NCBI GenBank assembly: GCA_963816985.1
Contig: CAWFMF010000004.1
Span: 4,526,001-4,590,000 of the forward strand
From: JAIVJM01 sp963816985
GTDB taxonomy: Bacteria; Acidobacteriota; Blastocatellia; Pyrinomonadales; Pyrinomonadaceae
DNA: 64,000 nucleotides
Direction of reading: 5' to 3'
Shown here: positions 48,400 through 56,775 of the stretch, piece after piece
Numbering within the stretch: position 1 is the first letter of the stretch
How the letters are laid out: each line of letters opens with the position of its first letter
Translations under genes and position numbers: made by a program
Notes under the pieces: generated by a model
Told to the model about the DNA's origin: nothing
What the model saw: the letters and a program-made list of their open reading frames with translations, nothing else
Database searches by the model: none

Positions 48400-49939
48400 A
48401 TGAGAAGACGTGACTTCATGGTGAGAAGCTCGCTCACCCTCGCCGCCGTCACCGCCAGCGACCGCTGGCTCAACTCCGTCCTCGCGGGCGGGGATGTCGC
48501 CCCGAAGACCCTCCCCATCCTCGACACCTACTTTCAGGTGAGCAAAGAGGACATGAACAAGCTGCTCGGCGCGGCGCTCTCGAAGGGCGCGGAGTTCGCC
48601 GACCTCTTCTTCGAGTACCGCATCTCTTCGAACCTCTCGTTCGAGGAGGACAGCGTGAAGAGCGCGCGGCGCGGCATCGTCTCCGGCGTCGGCATCCGCG
48701 CCATCAAGGGCGACCAGGTGGGCTTCGGCTTCTCCGAAGACATGACGCTCGACAAGATGCTCGAAGCGGCGCGGGCCGCCGCCGCCATCGCCGACGATAA
48801 GACGGCGCGCGCCAAGGTCGTCGGCGTCAGCGAGCTACGCCCGAAGAACCTCTACCCCGTCTCGGACATGGTCACCGACCGCCGACCTCGGCAAGAAGCT
48901 CTCGCTCATCAAGCAGGCCAACGAGGCCGCCAAGACCTACAGCCCGAAGGTCGTCCGCGTCAGCGTCTTCTTCAACGACGAGGTCAAATACCTCGCCTAC
49001 GCCAACAGCGAGGGGCGCTTCTGGCAGGACACGCAGCCCGTCTTCACCTTCACGACGAGCTGCATCGCCGAGGACGGCGCGAAGCGGCAGCAGGCTTACG
49101 AGACGGGCGGCGGGCGCATCGGCCTCGAATACTTCAATCAGAAGCGGAACGCCGCGCAGATTGCTAAAGAAGCCGCGCGGCTCGCAGTCTTGAATCTCGA
49201 TGCGGAAGAGGTCGAGGCCGGGCCGCAGACCATCGTCCTCGGCCCCGGCGACAGCGCCGTGCTCCTGCACGAGGCCGTCGGCCACGGGCTCGAAGCCGAC
49301 TTCAACTGGAAGAAGCTCTCGAACTATTCGGGCCGCGTCGGCGAGCGCGTCGCCTCCGAGCACTGCACCATCATTGACGAAGGTCTCTTCGAGAACATGC
49401 GCGGGACGATCAACGTGGACGACGAGGGCAACATGCCCACGGCGACGACGCTCATCGAAAAGGGCATCCTGCGCGGCTACATGTGCGACCGCATCAGCTC
49501 GAAGCAGTTGGGCGTCAAGGCCACTGGCAACGGTCGGCGCGAGTCGTACAACTACGCCCCGATGGCGCGCATGACGAACACCTACATGCTGCCGGGCAAG
49601 TCCGACCCCGAAGAGATCATCAAGTCCACCAAGCGCGGCATCTACGCCAAGCGTTTCGCGGGCGGGCAGGTGGACATCACCAAGGGCGACTTCACCTTCA
49701 CCGTCTTGGAGAGCTACCGCATTGAAGACGGCAAGCTGACCGCGCCTTTGAAGGACGTGACCTTAATCGGCAACGGCCCCGACGTGATGACGAAGGTGAC
49801 GATGGTGGGCAACGACCTCAAGTTCGCCGACGGCGGCTGGACGTGCGGCAAGAACGGGCAGAGCGTGCCCGTCGGCATGGGCATCCCGACGACGAAGGTC
49901 TCGGAGATTACCGTCGGCGGCACGAAGGTCAAGGCTTAA
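48400..49939 (+). CDS. tldD: TldD family metalloprotease with Tat signal, frameshifted
   Basis: About 512 residues when joined. Start ATG 48400 with AGAGGAG upstream. The N-terminus MRRRDFMVRSSLTLAAVTAS is a twin-arginine signal. The TldD domain follows (AEFADLFFEYRISSNLSFEE). At about 48880 an extra C breaks the frame: removing it turns TDRRPRQEA into TD-ADLGKKLSLIKQANEA and the frame then runs to 49939. The zinc motif is LLHEAVGHGLEADF (HExxxH). TldD pairs with TldE to cut unfolded peptides, for example in microcin and RiPP maturation. An exported form is unusual. The tldE gene starts 31 bases after the stop. Confidence 0.85.
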
Positions 49940-49970
49940 AGCTTCCGAACCACTGAAGGAGACGAAACTC

Positions 49971-51320
49971 ATGCAAGACTACAGAAATCTCGCCGCCGAG
50001 CTGGTCGCCGCGTTTCGGAAGCAGGGCGTTGACGCCTGCGACGCGTACATCGTCAGCAGCTCCGAGTTCAACACCGACGTTCGCCTCGGCAAGATTGAAA
50101 AACTCGAACAGTCCATCAGCAAGGGGTTGGGCCTGCGCATCATCAAGAACAACGCGACCGCGCTCACCTACACCACAGACTTCGCCGACAAGTCCGTCAA
50201 GAACCTCGTCAACGACACTCTGGAAATCGTCAAGGTCTCGAACGCCGACCAGTACAACGGCCTCGCGCCGAAAGAGTTCCTCGGCGTCTACGACGGCAAG
50301 CTCCAGATGTTCGACGACTCGCTGGCGGGCATCAGCCCGGCGCGCAAAGTCGAGATGGCGAAGGAGATGGAAGACGCCGGGATGAAGTTCGACAAGCGCG
50401 TCACGAACACCGAGGGGTCGAACTGGTACGACGCGACGCGGCAGCTCACGCTCGCCAACTCCGACGGCTTCACCGGGCAGTACGGGTCAACGGTCGCCAG
50501 CCTCTCGGTCTCGCTGCTCGCCGAAGAGAACGGCGTCAAGCAGACCGACTACTGGTACTCCTTCAACCGCTTCGTCAACCGGCTCGACTCCCCGAAGTCC
50601 ATCGGCGAGGAGGCCGCGCGGCGCGTCACGCGCAAGCTCGGCGGGCGCAAGGTGAAGAGCCAGAAAGTCCCCATCGTCCTCGACCCGCTCGTCGCGCGCC
50701 GGCTCGTCGGCATGGTCTTCGGCGCGGCTTCCGGGCGCAGCGTCTACCGCCGCTCGTCTTTCCTCGTGGATAAGGTCGGCGCGGAAATCGCCTCGCCGCT
50801 CGTCACCATCGTGGACGACGCGACCGTCTTGGACGGCCCCTCCTCGCGCCCCTTCGACGCCGAGGGCGTCCGCTCCTCGCGCGTCACGGTCGTCGAGAAA
50901 GGCGTCCTCAAGACCTTCGTCTGCGACGCCTACGCCGCGCGCCGCCTGAACCTCAAGCCGACGGGCAACGCCGCGCGCAGTTATCAATCGCTGCCCTCCG
51001 TGGGTTCGACGAATCTCTTCATGGCGGCGGGCGCGAGCGACCCCAAAGAGATGATTAAGAGCGTCAAGAGCGGCCTCTACATCAACGCCCTCTTCGGTCA
51101 GGGCGCGAACGGCGTGACCGGCGACATCTCGCAGGGCGCGGGCGGCTTCTGGATCGAGAACGGCGAGCTGACCTACCCCGTGCAGGAGATTACGCTCGCC
51201 GGAAACGCTTTGACGCTCTTGAAGAACATCACGATGGTCGGCAACGACCTGAGCTTCAAGTTCGGAGGCACAGCCGCCCCGACCGTGCTCATCTCCGAGG
51301 CCACCATCGGCGGCGCTTAA
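49971..51320 (+). CDS. tldE: TldE/PmbA family protease subunit
   Basis: 449 residues with GAAGGAGACG upstream. The N-terminal domain (ACDAYIVSSSEFNTDVRLGK, QSISKGLGLRIIKNNATALT) and C-terminal domain (VPIVLDPLVARRLVGMVFGA, RPFDAEGVRSSRVTVVEKGV, GANGVTGDISQGAGGFWIEN) are typical of PmbA/TldE. It lacks the HExxxH motif, as TldE does; the zinc is in TldD. It has no signal peptide of its own. Its pairing with a Tat-type TldD suggests either export as a folded complex or a cytoplasmic role. A purine-rich hairpin follows three bases after the stop. Confidence 0.92.
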   Translation: MQDYRNLAAELVAAFRKQGVDACDAYIVSSSEFNTDVRLGKIEKLEQSISKGLGLRIIKNNATALTYTTDFADKSVKNLVNDTLEIVKVSNADQYNGLAPKEFLGVYDGKLQMFDDSLAGISPARKVEMAKEMEDAGMKFDKRVTNTEGSNWYDATRQLTLANSDGFTGQYGSTVASLSVSLLAEENGVKQTDYWYSFNRFVNRLDSPKSIGEEAARRVTRKLGGRKVKSQKVPIVLDPLVARRLVGMVFGAASGRSVYRRSSFLVDKVGAEIASPLVTIVDDATVLDGPSSRPFDAEGVRSSRVTVVEKGVLKTFVCDAYAARRLNLKPTGNAARSYQSLPSVGSTNLFMAAGASDPKEMIKSVKSGLYINALFGQGANGVTGDISQGAGGFWIENGELTYPVQEITLAGNALTLLKNITMVGNDLSFKFGGTAAPTVLISEATIGGA

Positions 51321-51322
51321 GA

Positions 51323-51410
51323 GAAGGCAAAAGGCAAAAGGTAAAAGGCAAAAGTGAAGAGGTGACCCGGCCTTCTCACTTTTGCCTTTTACCTTTTTAC
51401 TTTTGCCTTC
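51323..51410. repeat. Purine-rich palindrome, copy 1
   Basis: Arms about 51323-51357 and 51376-51410, built of AAAAGGCAAAAGGTAAAAGG units with one mismatch, around an 18-base GC-rich centre. A second copy at 62285-62373 has perfect arms and a similar centre. It lies between convergent genes (tldE and the DUF4097 gene). Confidence 0.85.
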
Positions 51411-51415
51411 GCCGT

Positions 51416-52213
51416 TTACTGGCTGTTGAGGCTCACGTCGCCGGAGGCGGATGAGATGCGCAGCTTGCGCGCGCCGCTGCCGAGCTGGCCTGCGGCGCTG
51501 CTGCCCGGCCCGTGCTGGCGCTCCTTGATTTCGAGCGGGAAGTTGGTCTTGACCGAGCCGCTCATGGTCGAGAGATGCACGTTCGCGTCGAGGCTCGCCG
51601 GGAGCCGCACGTCCACGTTGCCGCTCGCCGTCGAGAACTTCATGTCGCCGTCGCCTTCGAGCCGCGCGATTTCGGCCCGCACGTCGCCGCTCGCGCTCTG
51701 CGCGCTGACCGTCCCGGAGACGTTGCGGACATTCACGTTCCCGCTCGCCGTCGAGGCGTTAATCTCGCCCGCCACGTCCTCGACCGTCACGTCGCCGCTC
51801 GCCGTCGAGACCTTGACCTGCCCCGTCACGCCCTTGAGCTGGATGTTGCCGCTCGCGGTCGAAATCTTGTTGAAGCTGAGGCGCACGCCGCGCGGGACGC
51901 GCAGCTCGAACCGGACGCTCGCGTCGCAGTCGCAGTTGCGCGGGTACTCGACGCTTAAGTTAACGCTGTTCGCGCCGCTCTCGTCAACGACCTCGACACG
52001 GTCGCGGTCGCGGCCCTCTTTGAAGGCGCTGACCGTCACCGAGTCGCCCTCGTAGCCCGTGATCTTAACGTCGCCCGACACGTTGCGGACGCTGACGCTG
52101 TTGCCCGCGTTGAGGCGGTACGACTTCTGGTAGTCCTGCGCGAAGACTTGTGACGCGGACGCGAAGCAAAGGAGAGCGGCGACGGCGCTCAGGCGGCATA
52201 GCATAGTTTTCAT
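51416..52213 (-). CDS. Secreted DUF4097 beta-strand-repeat protein
   Basis: 265 residues with GGAGGA upstream. Signal peptide MKTMLCRLSAVAALLCFASA to VFAQ. The mature part is a regular beta-helix of short repeats of the type ISTASGNIQLKGVTGQVKVS and ASGDVTVEDVAGEINASTAS, diagnostic of DUF4097, a putative adhesin fold. A Cys pair in YPRNCDCDASVRF may form a disulphide. It probably sits in the envelope. It follows the exonuclease gene on the same strand. Confidence 0.88.
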   Translation of the reverse strand: MKTMLCRLSAVAALLCFASASQVFAQDYQKSYRLNAGNSVSVRNVSGDVKITGYEGDSVTVSAFKEGRDRDRVEVVDESGANSVNLSVEYPRNCDCDASVRFELRVPRGVRLSFNKISTASGNIQLKGVTGQVKVSTASGDVTVEDVAGEINASTASGNVNVRNVSGTVSAQSASGDVRAEIARLEGDGDMKFSTASGNVDVRLPASLDANVHLSTMSGSVKTNFPLEIKERQHGPGSSAAGQLGSGARKLRISSASGDVSLNSQ

Positions 52214-52271
52214 GGCTCAAGAATCCTCCAGTTGTTTTCCAAAGAAATGGACGGGGCGCGACGGGCCGCTA

Positions 52272-53087
52272 CTACTTCCCGCTGTCGAAAGCCGTTCCCG
52301 GTCGCTCAGTTGGAAAACACCGTCGAAGGATTTTTTGTGGCAAAGAATTTTCTTCGATGACGAGAGGCGGCGTTTGGTCAGTACCGGGAGCGGTAGCGAC
52401 CGGGTAGGCGTGAGATAGATTGCTTGAGAGGCGTCGAGAGATTAAACCCGTCTTTAATAGGCGTCGAGAGAGTAACTTGAAAGCCGTCGGGAGAGTAACC
52501 CCGTCGCTACCGCTCCGGGTACTGACTCTCCGTCCGCCCGCATGATGTTCGGCGCGCATGTTGCAGAAGAGCGCGCCCTGCGAGATGGCGTCGTCGAGCG
52601 CCTTGTGCGTGTATGGGAGGTCGTCGAACCAGTGGCGCGGCATCCGCCGCTTATGCGTGTCGAGGAAGTCGAACTTGAGGAGCGCCATCGCGTAAGATTT
52701 GATGTCGAGCGCGTGCCAGCCGAAGGGGTTCTCTCCGGCGAAGCGGTTGAGATACCAGCAGACGAACATGAAGTCGAAGGCCGCCGGGTAGGCGACGAAG
52801 ACCGGCGTCCCCGGCAGAGCCTTGAGCCACGCGAGGTAGTTGCGCATCGCCTCTTCGGGCGGCAGGGGGTTCTGCCGCGACGCCTCCCACGCGTCGGGCT
52901 GCGTCTTCCACCAGGCCATCGTGTCGGGGTGCGAGGTCGCGCCCTCAAGCGTTTCGAGGTTCGCCGTAAACCCGCTCACCAAAGTCTTGTCCGGCAGGTA
53001 CGCCGCCGAGCCGATGCTCAGCATCGAGTAGACGCCCGGTATCGGCCCGTCCGTCTCGACGTCGGTGCTGACGTAAATCTCGCCCAT
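52272..53087 (-). CDS. DEDD-type 3'-5' exonuclease with a repeat-encoded tail
   Basis: 271 residues. The exonuclease fold is recognisable: VSTDVETDGPIPGVYSMLSI (Asp and Glu of motif I), AYPAAFDFMFVCWYLNRFAG (motif II Asp) and PYTHKALDDAISQGALFCNM (motif III with His and Asp). The domain ends near residue 185 (MRAEHHAGG). The remaining 85 residues, rich in Ser, Arg and Leu, are encoded by REP-like copy f and flanking DNA, so the normal stop codon seems lost. It is cytoplasmic; substrate (RNA or DNA) not known. Confidence 0.75.
   Translation of the reverse strand: MGEIYVSTDVETDGPIPGVYSMLSIGSAAYLPDKTLVSGFTANLETLEGATSHPDTMAWWKTQPDAWEASRQNPLPPEEAMRNYLAWLKALPGTPVFVAYPAAFDFMFVCWYLNRFAGENPFGWHALDIKSYAMALLKFDFLDTHKRRMPRHWFDDLPYTHKALDDAISQGALFCNMRAEHHAGGRRVSTRSGSDGVTLPTAFKLLSRRLLKTGLISRRLSSNLSHAYPVATAPGTDQTPPLVIEENSLPQKILRRCFPTERPGTAFDSGK
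52379..52525. repeat. REP-like palindrome, copy f (third version), inside the exonuclease 3' end
   Basis: Arms 52379-52406 and 52501-52525 with core ACCGGGAGCGGTAGCGACCG, long loop of 94 bases. The loop holds three imperfect copies of a GGCGTCGAGAGA-type unit spaced about 30 bases apart. It is read through by the exonuclease gene. Confidence 0.75.
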
Positions 53088-53165
53088 TCAAACTCTCCTC
53101 CGAGACCCGTTTTTAAAAGATGATTGGCGGTTGCCCGCGCCACCCGCACGTGCTAAAAGTCAGGC

Positions 53166-54158
53166 ATGAAGACAAAGCGTGCCCTTCGCGTCGCCGGAAG
53201 CATACTACTTCTCATCACTCTGGCGGCACAAACGGGGATGGCGCAGACTCCGCCGATGACGACCGCGCAGACTCCCGAAGCGCATTACCGCGCCTTCGAC
53301 AAGCAGGGCCGCCGCGTGACTTTACGTGAAGTCGTCGAGGCGCTCACCGCCGCCGACGTGTTGTTCGTCGGCGAGATGCACAACGACCCGGTGGCGCACC
53401 TGCTCCAAGCCGAGCTGCTGAGGCTCGCCGACGAGCGGTTCGGTCAGGCCGAAGGGCGCGGGCGGCGCGGCGTGGCCCTCTCCCTTGAGATGTTCGAGCG
53501 CGACGTGCAGCTCATCCTCGACGAGTACCTCGCCGGGCTCATCTCCGAGAGGCATTTCCTGTTGAGCAGCAGGCCGTGGGGGAACTACCAGACCGACTAC
53601 CGCCCGCTCGTCGAGTACGCGCGCGCCCGAAAACTTCCGGTGATTGCCGCCAACACCCCCGCGCGTTACGTCTCGCGAGTCGCCACCTCCGGCCCCGATT
53701 CGCTCGCGTCTCTCTCGGCCACGGCGAAGGGCTGGCTCCCCCCGCTCCCCTTCCCGCCCGCCTCGCGCGAGTACGAGGCCAAGTTCAACCGCTTCATGCG
53801 CGGCGGCAACTCCTCTGCCCCGCAGCAGCCGGGCGCTAAGGCCCAGACGCCGGCCAACCCGCACGGCGCGGATCACCTGCTTGCGGCGCAGACGCTCCGC
53901 GACGTCTCGATGGGCCACTCGATAGCGGAGTTCTTGAAGCAGAGGCCGGAGACGCTTGTCGTCCACGTCAACGGCAACTTTCACAGCGAAGAGCATCTCG
54001 GCATCCCGGAGCAGCTCAAACACTACCGCCCGCAGGCGCGCGTCCTCGTCATCGCCATCGTCCCCGGCAAAGGCTTCCCCGACTTCGACGCGGCGCTCCA
54101 CGGCGGCCTCGGCGACTTCGTCATCCTCACCGACCCGGCGCTCCCGCGCTCTTCATAA
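53166..54158 (+). CDS. ChaN-like haem-binding / Tiki-superfamily lipoprotein-like protein
   Basis: 330 residues. Signal peptide MKTKRALRVAGSILLLITLA to GMAQ. The ChaN/DUF399 signature is present: VLFVGEMHNDPVAHLLQAEL near residue 60, LEMFERDVQLILDEYLAGLI, YARARKLPVIAANTPARYVS and LVVHVNGNFHSEEHLGIPEQ near 260. ChaN-family proteins bind haem and belong to the EreA/Tiki fold; some members may be hydrolases. No lipobox Cys is apparent, so it is likely secreted or periplasmic. It is followed by a single REP arm and then rpsU. Confidence 0.88.
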   Translation: MKTKRALRVAGSILLLITLAAQTGMAQTPPMTTAQTPEAHYRAFDKQGRRVTLREVVEALTAADVLFVGEMHNDPVAHLLQAELLRLADERFGQAEGRGRRGVALSLEMFERDVQLILDEYLAGLISERHFLLSSRPWGNYQTDYRPLVEYARARKLPVIAANTPARYVSRVATSGPDSLASLSATAKGWLPPLPFPPASREYEAKFNRFMRGGNSSAPQQPGAKAQTPANPHGADHLLAAQTLRDVSMGHSIAEFLKQRPETLVVHVNGNFHSEEHLGIPEQLKHYRPQARVLVIAIVPGKGFPDFDAALHGGLGDFVILTDPALPRSS

Positions 54159-54169
54159 ATGCGAGCGAC

Positions 54170-54198
54170 ACCCGCCCGCTACCGCAGGCGGTTCTGAC
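54170..54198. repeat. Solo arm of the REP-like family, copy g
   Basis: 29 bases identical to the right arm of copies e and h (core CCCGCTACCGCAGGCGG), with no left arm in the preceding gene. It is probably a deletion remnant or half-element. Confidence 0.75.
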
Positions 54199-54217
54199 CG
54201 GTTTCCCTTCTCTGCGC

Positions 54218-54246
54218 TTGCCATCCGGGGCGCGGCTTGGCACAAT
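54218..54246 (+). promoter_or_regulatory. Candidate rpsU promoter
   Basis: TTGCCA (54218-54223), 17-base spacer, CACAAT (54241-54246). The start near 54253 leaves a leader of about 157 bases that includes the hairpin at 54353-54372. Confidence 0.45.
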
Positions 54247-54352
54247 GGCTTCGCTTTAAAGGGCCAAAGAGCCCGCGAGAGGCAGGTGGTTACTCAGATA
54301 TAGCTTTAGGAAACTTTAAGAAAGATTCGGCGACCAAAGTCGCAACTGATTA

Positions 54353-54372
54353 GCGGGGACGAGTTTCCCCGC
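54353..54372 (+). promoter_or_regulatory. Leader hairpin upstream of rpsU
   Basis: Stem GCGGGGA / TCCCCGC (54353-54359 and 54366-54372) followed by CGTTTCTTGTG, with a smaller GCGAC/GTCGC stem just upstream near 54330. It lies 37 bases before the start codon. It may be an attenuator or a regulatory site for S21 synthesis; the T run is too poor to be a strong terminator. Confidence 0.4.
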
Positions 54373-54409
54373 CGTTTCTTGTGTTCGTATTGAGATTGGA
54401 GAAATCTAA

Positions 54410-54613
54410 ATGGCTTCAGTGACCATCAATCAGGGAGAGTCAATCGAGAGCGCGCTGCGCCGCTTCAAGCGCAAGGTGATGTCGGAAGAGATCATCAAGG
54501 ACGCGAAGAAGCACGCCTTCTTCATGTCGCGCGGCCAGAAGGCGAAGCTCAAGTCGGCGCTCGCGCGCAAGCGCAACAAGCGCAAGCAGCGTCCGCCCCG
54601 CCCGCGCAGCTAG
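54410..54613 (+). CDS. rpsU: 30S ribosomal protein S21
   Basis: 67 residues, the normal S21 length. Diagnostic text: GESIESALRRFKRKV and KDAKKHAFFMSRGQKAKLKS, with a basic tail RKRNKRKQRPPRPRS. S21 sits near the anti-Shine-Dalgarno end of 16S rRNA and helps initiation. The gene is monocistronic, between a leader hairpin and a strong terminator. Confidence 0.96.
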   Translation: MASVTINQGESIESALRRFKRKVMSEEIIKDAKKHAFFMSRGQKAKLKSALARKRNKRKQRPPRPRS

Positions 54614-54634
54614 GGCTTTCACGGAACGAAAACG

Positions 54635-54676
54635 GAAGCGGCGTCGAGTGTTCACACTCGACGCCGCTTCTCTTTT
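54635..54676 (+). terminator. rpsU terminator
   Basis: Perfect 16-bp arms (54635-54650 and 54655-54670, GAAGCGGCGTCGAGTG and complement) followed by TCTTTT. It is 21 bases after the rpsU stop. Confidence 0.9.
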
Positions 54677-54679
54677 CGA

Positions 54680-54752
54680 GTCAGAACCGCCTGCGGTAGC
54701 GGGCGGGTGTTCTCAACGTTAAGACCCGCCCGCTACCGCAGGCGGTTCTGAC
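54680..54752. repeat. REP-like palindrome, copy h (second version)
   Basis: Perfect 29-bp arms 54680-54708 and 54724-54752, core AACCGCCTGCGGTAGCGGGC, identical to copy e in its arms but with a different, shorter loop. It abuts the stop codon of the convergent S9 peptidase gene. Confidence 0.87.
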
Positions 54753-54753
54753 T

Positions 54754-56700
54754 TTACAGATTCTCTATTTCCACCGGTTCCACCTCGTCGGCGAGGTCGA
54801 AGCCGAAGACGCGGGAGTAGAAGTAGAGTTCGCCGTCGAGCGCGCGACGGATGTTTTCGGCGCGGCGGAAGCCGTGCTGCTCGCCCTCGAAGGCGACGTA
54901 AGCGACCGGCAGCTTCTTCTTCCGCAACGCTTCCACCATCAGCTCGGCCTGATTCGGCGGCACGACCTTATCTTCGAGCCCCTGAAAGAAGATGATGGGG
55001 CAGGAGAGCTGGTCGGTGAAGTTTATCGAAGAGCGTTCGTAATAGAGGGCGGCGGCTTCGGGATACGGGCCGACGAGGCGGTCGAGGTAGCGCGCCTCGT
55101 ACTTGTGCGTGTCGCCGACGAAGATGGTGAGGTCGCTGATGCCGAAGTGGCTCGCGCCCGCCTTGAAGAACTGTCGGAACGTGAGCGCGTTGAGGGTCGT
55201 GAAGCCGCCCGCGCTCCCGCCCGTAATGACGCAACGCTCCGCGTCGGCCTCGCCGCTCCCGGCCATGTGCCGCGCGCCGTTGACGCAGTCGTCCACGTCC
55301 ACCACGCCCCAATTTCCGTTGAGCCTCTGCCGGTACTCGCGCCCGTAGCCCGTGCTCCCGCCGTAGTTCACGTCGAGCACGGCGACGCCCCGGCTCGTCC
55401 AGTATTGAGTCTCCAAGCGCAAAGTCGTCCGCGTGGCGGCGGTCGGCCCGCCGTGACAGTGGACGAGCAGCGGCGGGCGTTCGCCCTCCGGCGCGTTGAA
55501 GTCTCGGTTACGCGGCGGGTAAAAGAAGGCGTGCGCGGTCAGTCCGTTCTCGGTCGGAAACTCGACGGCGCGCGGGGACGAAAGATAACCTTCGTCAACC
55601 GTCACTTCGCTCGCGCGGCGGAGCACCTCCGTCTGTCGCGTCCGCAAATCGAGGGAGATGATGCCGACGCGCCGGGCCGGCGAGCCGCCGCGAAAGACCG
55701 CCCGATTCTCGTCCGCGCGCAGATAAGAGATGTCGTCGTAGGGCGTCTCGATGACTTCGAGTTTTTTGCTCACGGTGTCGAGCGTCGCCAGACTCCAACG
55801 CCCTTTTTCGTTGAAGGTGCAGATGATTTGACTCTCGGACGCGAACGCGTAGGTGGACATGGCGAAGAGCCATTGCGGCACACCGAACTCGGCCTCCGTC
55901 TCGCACATCAACTCGTGTTCGCCGCCTTCCGAGAGTCGGTAAAGGTTCCACCAGTTGTTCCGGTCGGAGACGAAATAGAGCACGCCCGCAGGCGACCACT
56001 CCGGCTGAAAGATTGACTCATCCGTGCCGCCCGCGATTTTGCGTGACGCGCCGAGCGACCCGTCCTCGTTCAGCTCCCCAACCCACAGCTCGCACCCGTC
56101 CCAGGGCATGTTCGGATGATTCCACTGGAGCCATGCGAGCTGCTTACCGTCCGGGCTGAGGCGCGGCGTCGAGTAAAAATCGCTGCCGCTGACGAGCACC
56201 GCGCCGCCGTCCTCGTTCACCTCGCCGCCCGTGCTCAAGGCGACGATGGTGTTGACGGCCTCCGCGCCTTCGACGCTGTGGTCTTCGCGCACGGCGATGA
56301 GACGTTGGCGCGCGGCGTCAATCGTCGGGTCGGCGTAGCGGAGCTTCCCTTCGGGCGTGAGGGGACGGGGCGACTCCGCGCCCGGCGTCTGCACGTAGAG
56401 CCTCTGATCCGCAAAGTTCGAGAAGTAGACCGCACCTTCGTGGACGACGAAGTCGCCGCCGCCGTACTCGTGGACGCGCGTGCGGGCGTTAAAGCCTTCG
56501 GGCGTCACGTCCACGGTCTCGCCGCCGGGCGCGCGCCGCACGATGCAGTTGCGCCCGCCCTCGGAGGGTCGCAGCTCGACCCAGTAGATGTCACCGCCGT
56601 CGAGCGCGGTCTGGCCGGGGCCGACCGTCCCCCCGACGATGAGTTCTGAAGTGACGGGCGACTTCCAAGAACCGTAGGGCGCGACCTGTGCCTGACTCAT
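54754..56700 (-). CDS. S9 family peptidase (prolyl oligopeptidase type)
   Basis: 648 residues, no signal peptide. The N-terminal two-thirds is a beta-propeller (GGDIYWVELRPSEGGRNCIV, PRLSPDGKQLAWLQWNHPNM, EPEWSPAG-like FQPEWSPAGVLYFVSDRNNW). The C-terminal alpha/beta hydrolase has the nucleophile Ser in VITGGSAGGFTTLNAL, the Asp in FFQGLEDKVVPPNQ and the His in FEGEQHGFRRAENI. It is a cytoplasmic acyl-aminoacyl or dipeptidyl peptidase-type enzyme. The ATP-grasp gene is 75 bp upstream on the same strand, possibly in one transcript. Confidence 0.93.
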   Translation of the reverse strand: MSQAQVAPYGSWKSPVTSELIVGGTVGPGQTALDGGDIYWVELRPSEGGRNCIVRRAPGGETVDVTPEGFNARTRVHEYGGGDFVVHEGAVYFSNFADQRLYVQTPGAESPRPLTPEGKLRYADPTIDAARQRLIAVREDHSVEGAEAVNTIVALSTGGEVNEDGGAVLVSGSDFYSTPRLSPDGKQLAWLQWNHPNMPWDGCELWVGELNEDGSLGASRKIAGGTDESIFQPEWSPAGVLYFVSDRNNWWNLYRLSEGGEHELMCETEAEFGVPQWLFAMSTYAFASESQIICTFNEKGRWSLATLDTVSKKLEVIETPYDDISYLRADENRAVFRGGSPARRVGIISLDLRTRQTEVLRRASEVTVDEGYLSSPRAVEFPTENGLTAHAFFYPPRNRDFNAPEGERPPLLVHCHGGPTAATRTTLRLETQYWTSRGVAVLDVNYGGSTGYGREYRQRLNGNWGVVDVDDCVNGARHMAGSGEADAERCVITGGSAGGFTTLNALTFRQFFKAGASHFGISDLTIFVGDTHKYEARYLDRLVGPYPEAAALYYERSSINFTDQLSCPIIFFQGLEDKVVPPNQAELMVEALRKKKLPVAYVAFEGEQHGFRRAENIRRALDGELYFYSRVFGFDLADEVEPVEIENL

Positions 56701-56775
56701 TCTTTTCCTCCGAACATTTTGGTCGTTGTCTCCTGTGAAGTGAACGGGGCAAGACGGGCGTGAGTCTCCCGCGAC

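Noticed and set aside
52430..52500. CRISPR-like direct repeats
   Set aside because: Three imperfect short units inside the loop of one REP-like element; no conserved repeat, no unique spacers, no cas genes.
54234..54250. Sigma-54 promoter upstream of rpsU (TTGGCAC...TTCGCT)
   Set aside because: The distance between the GG and GC elements is two bases too long for a -24/-12 promoter.
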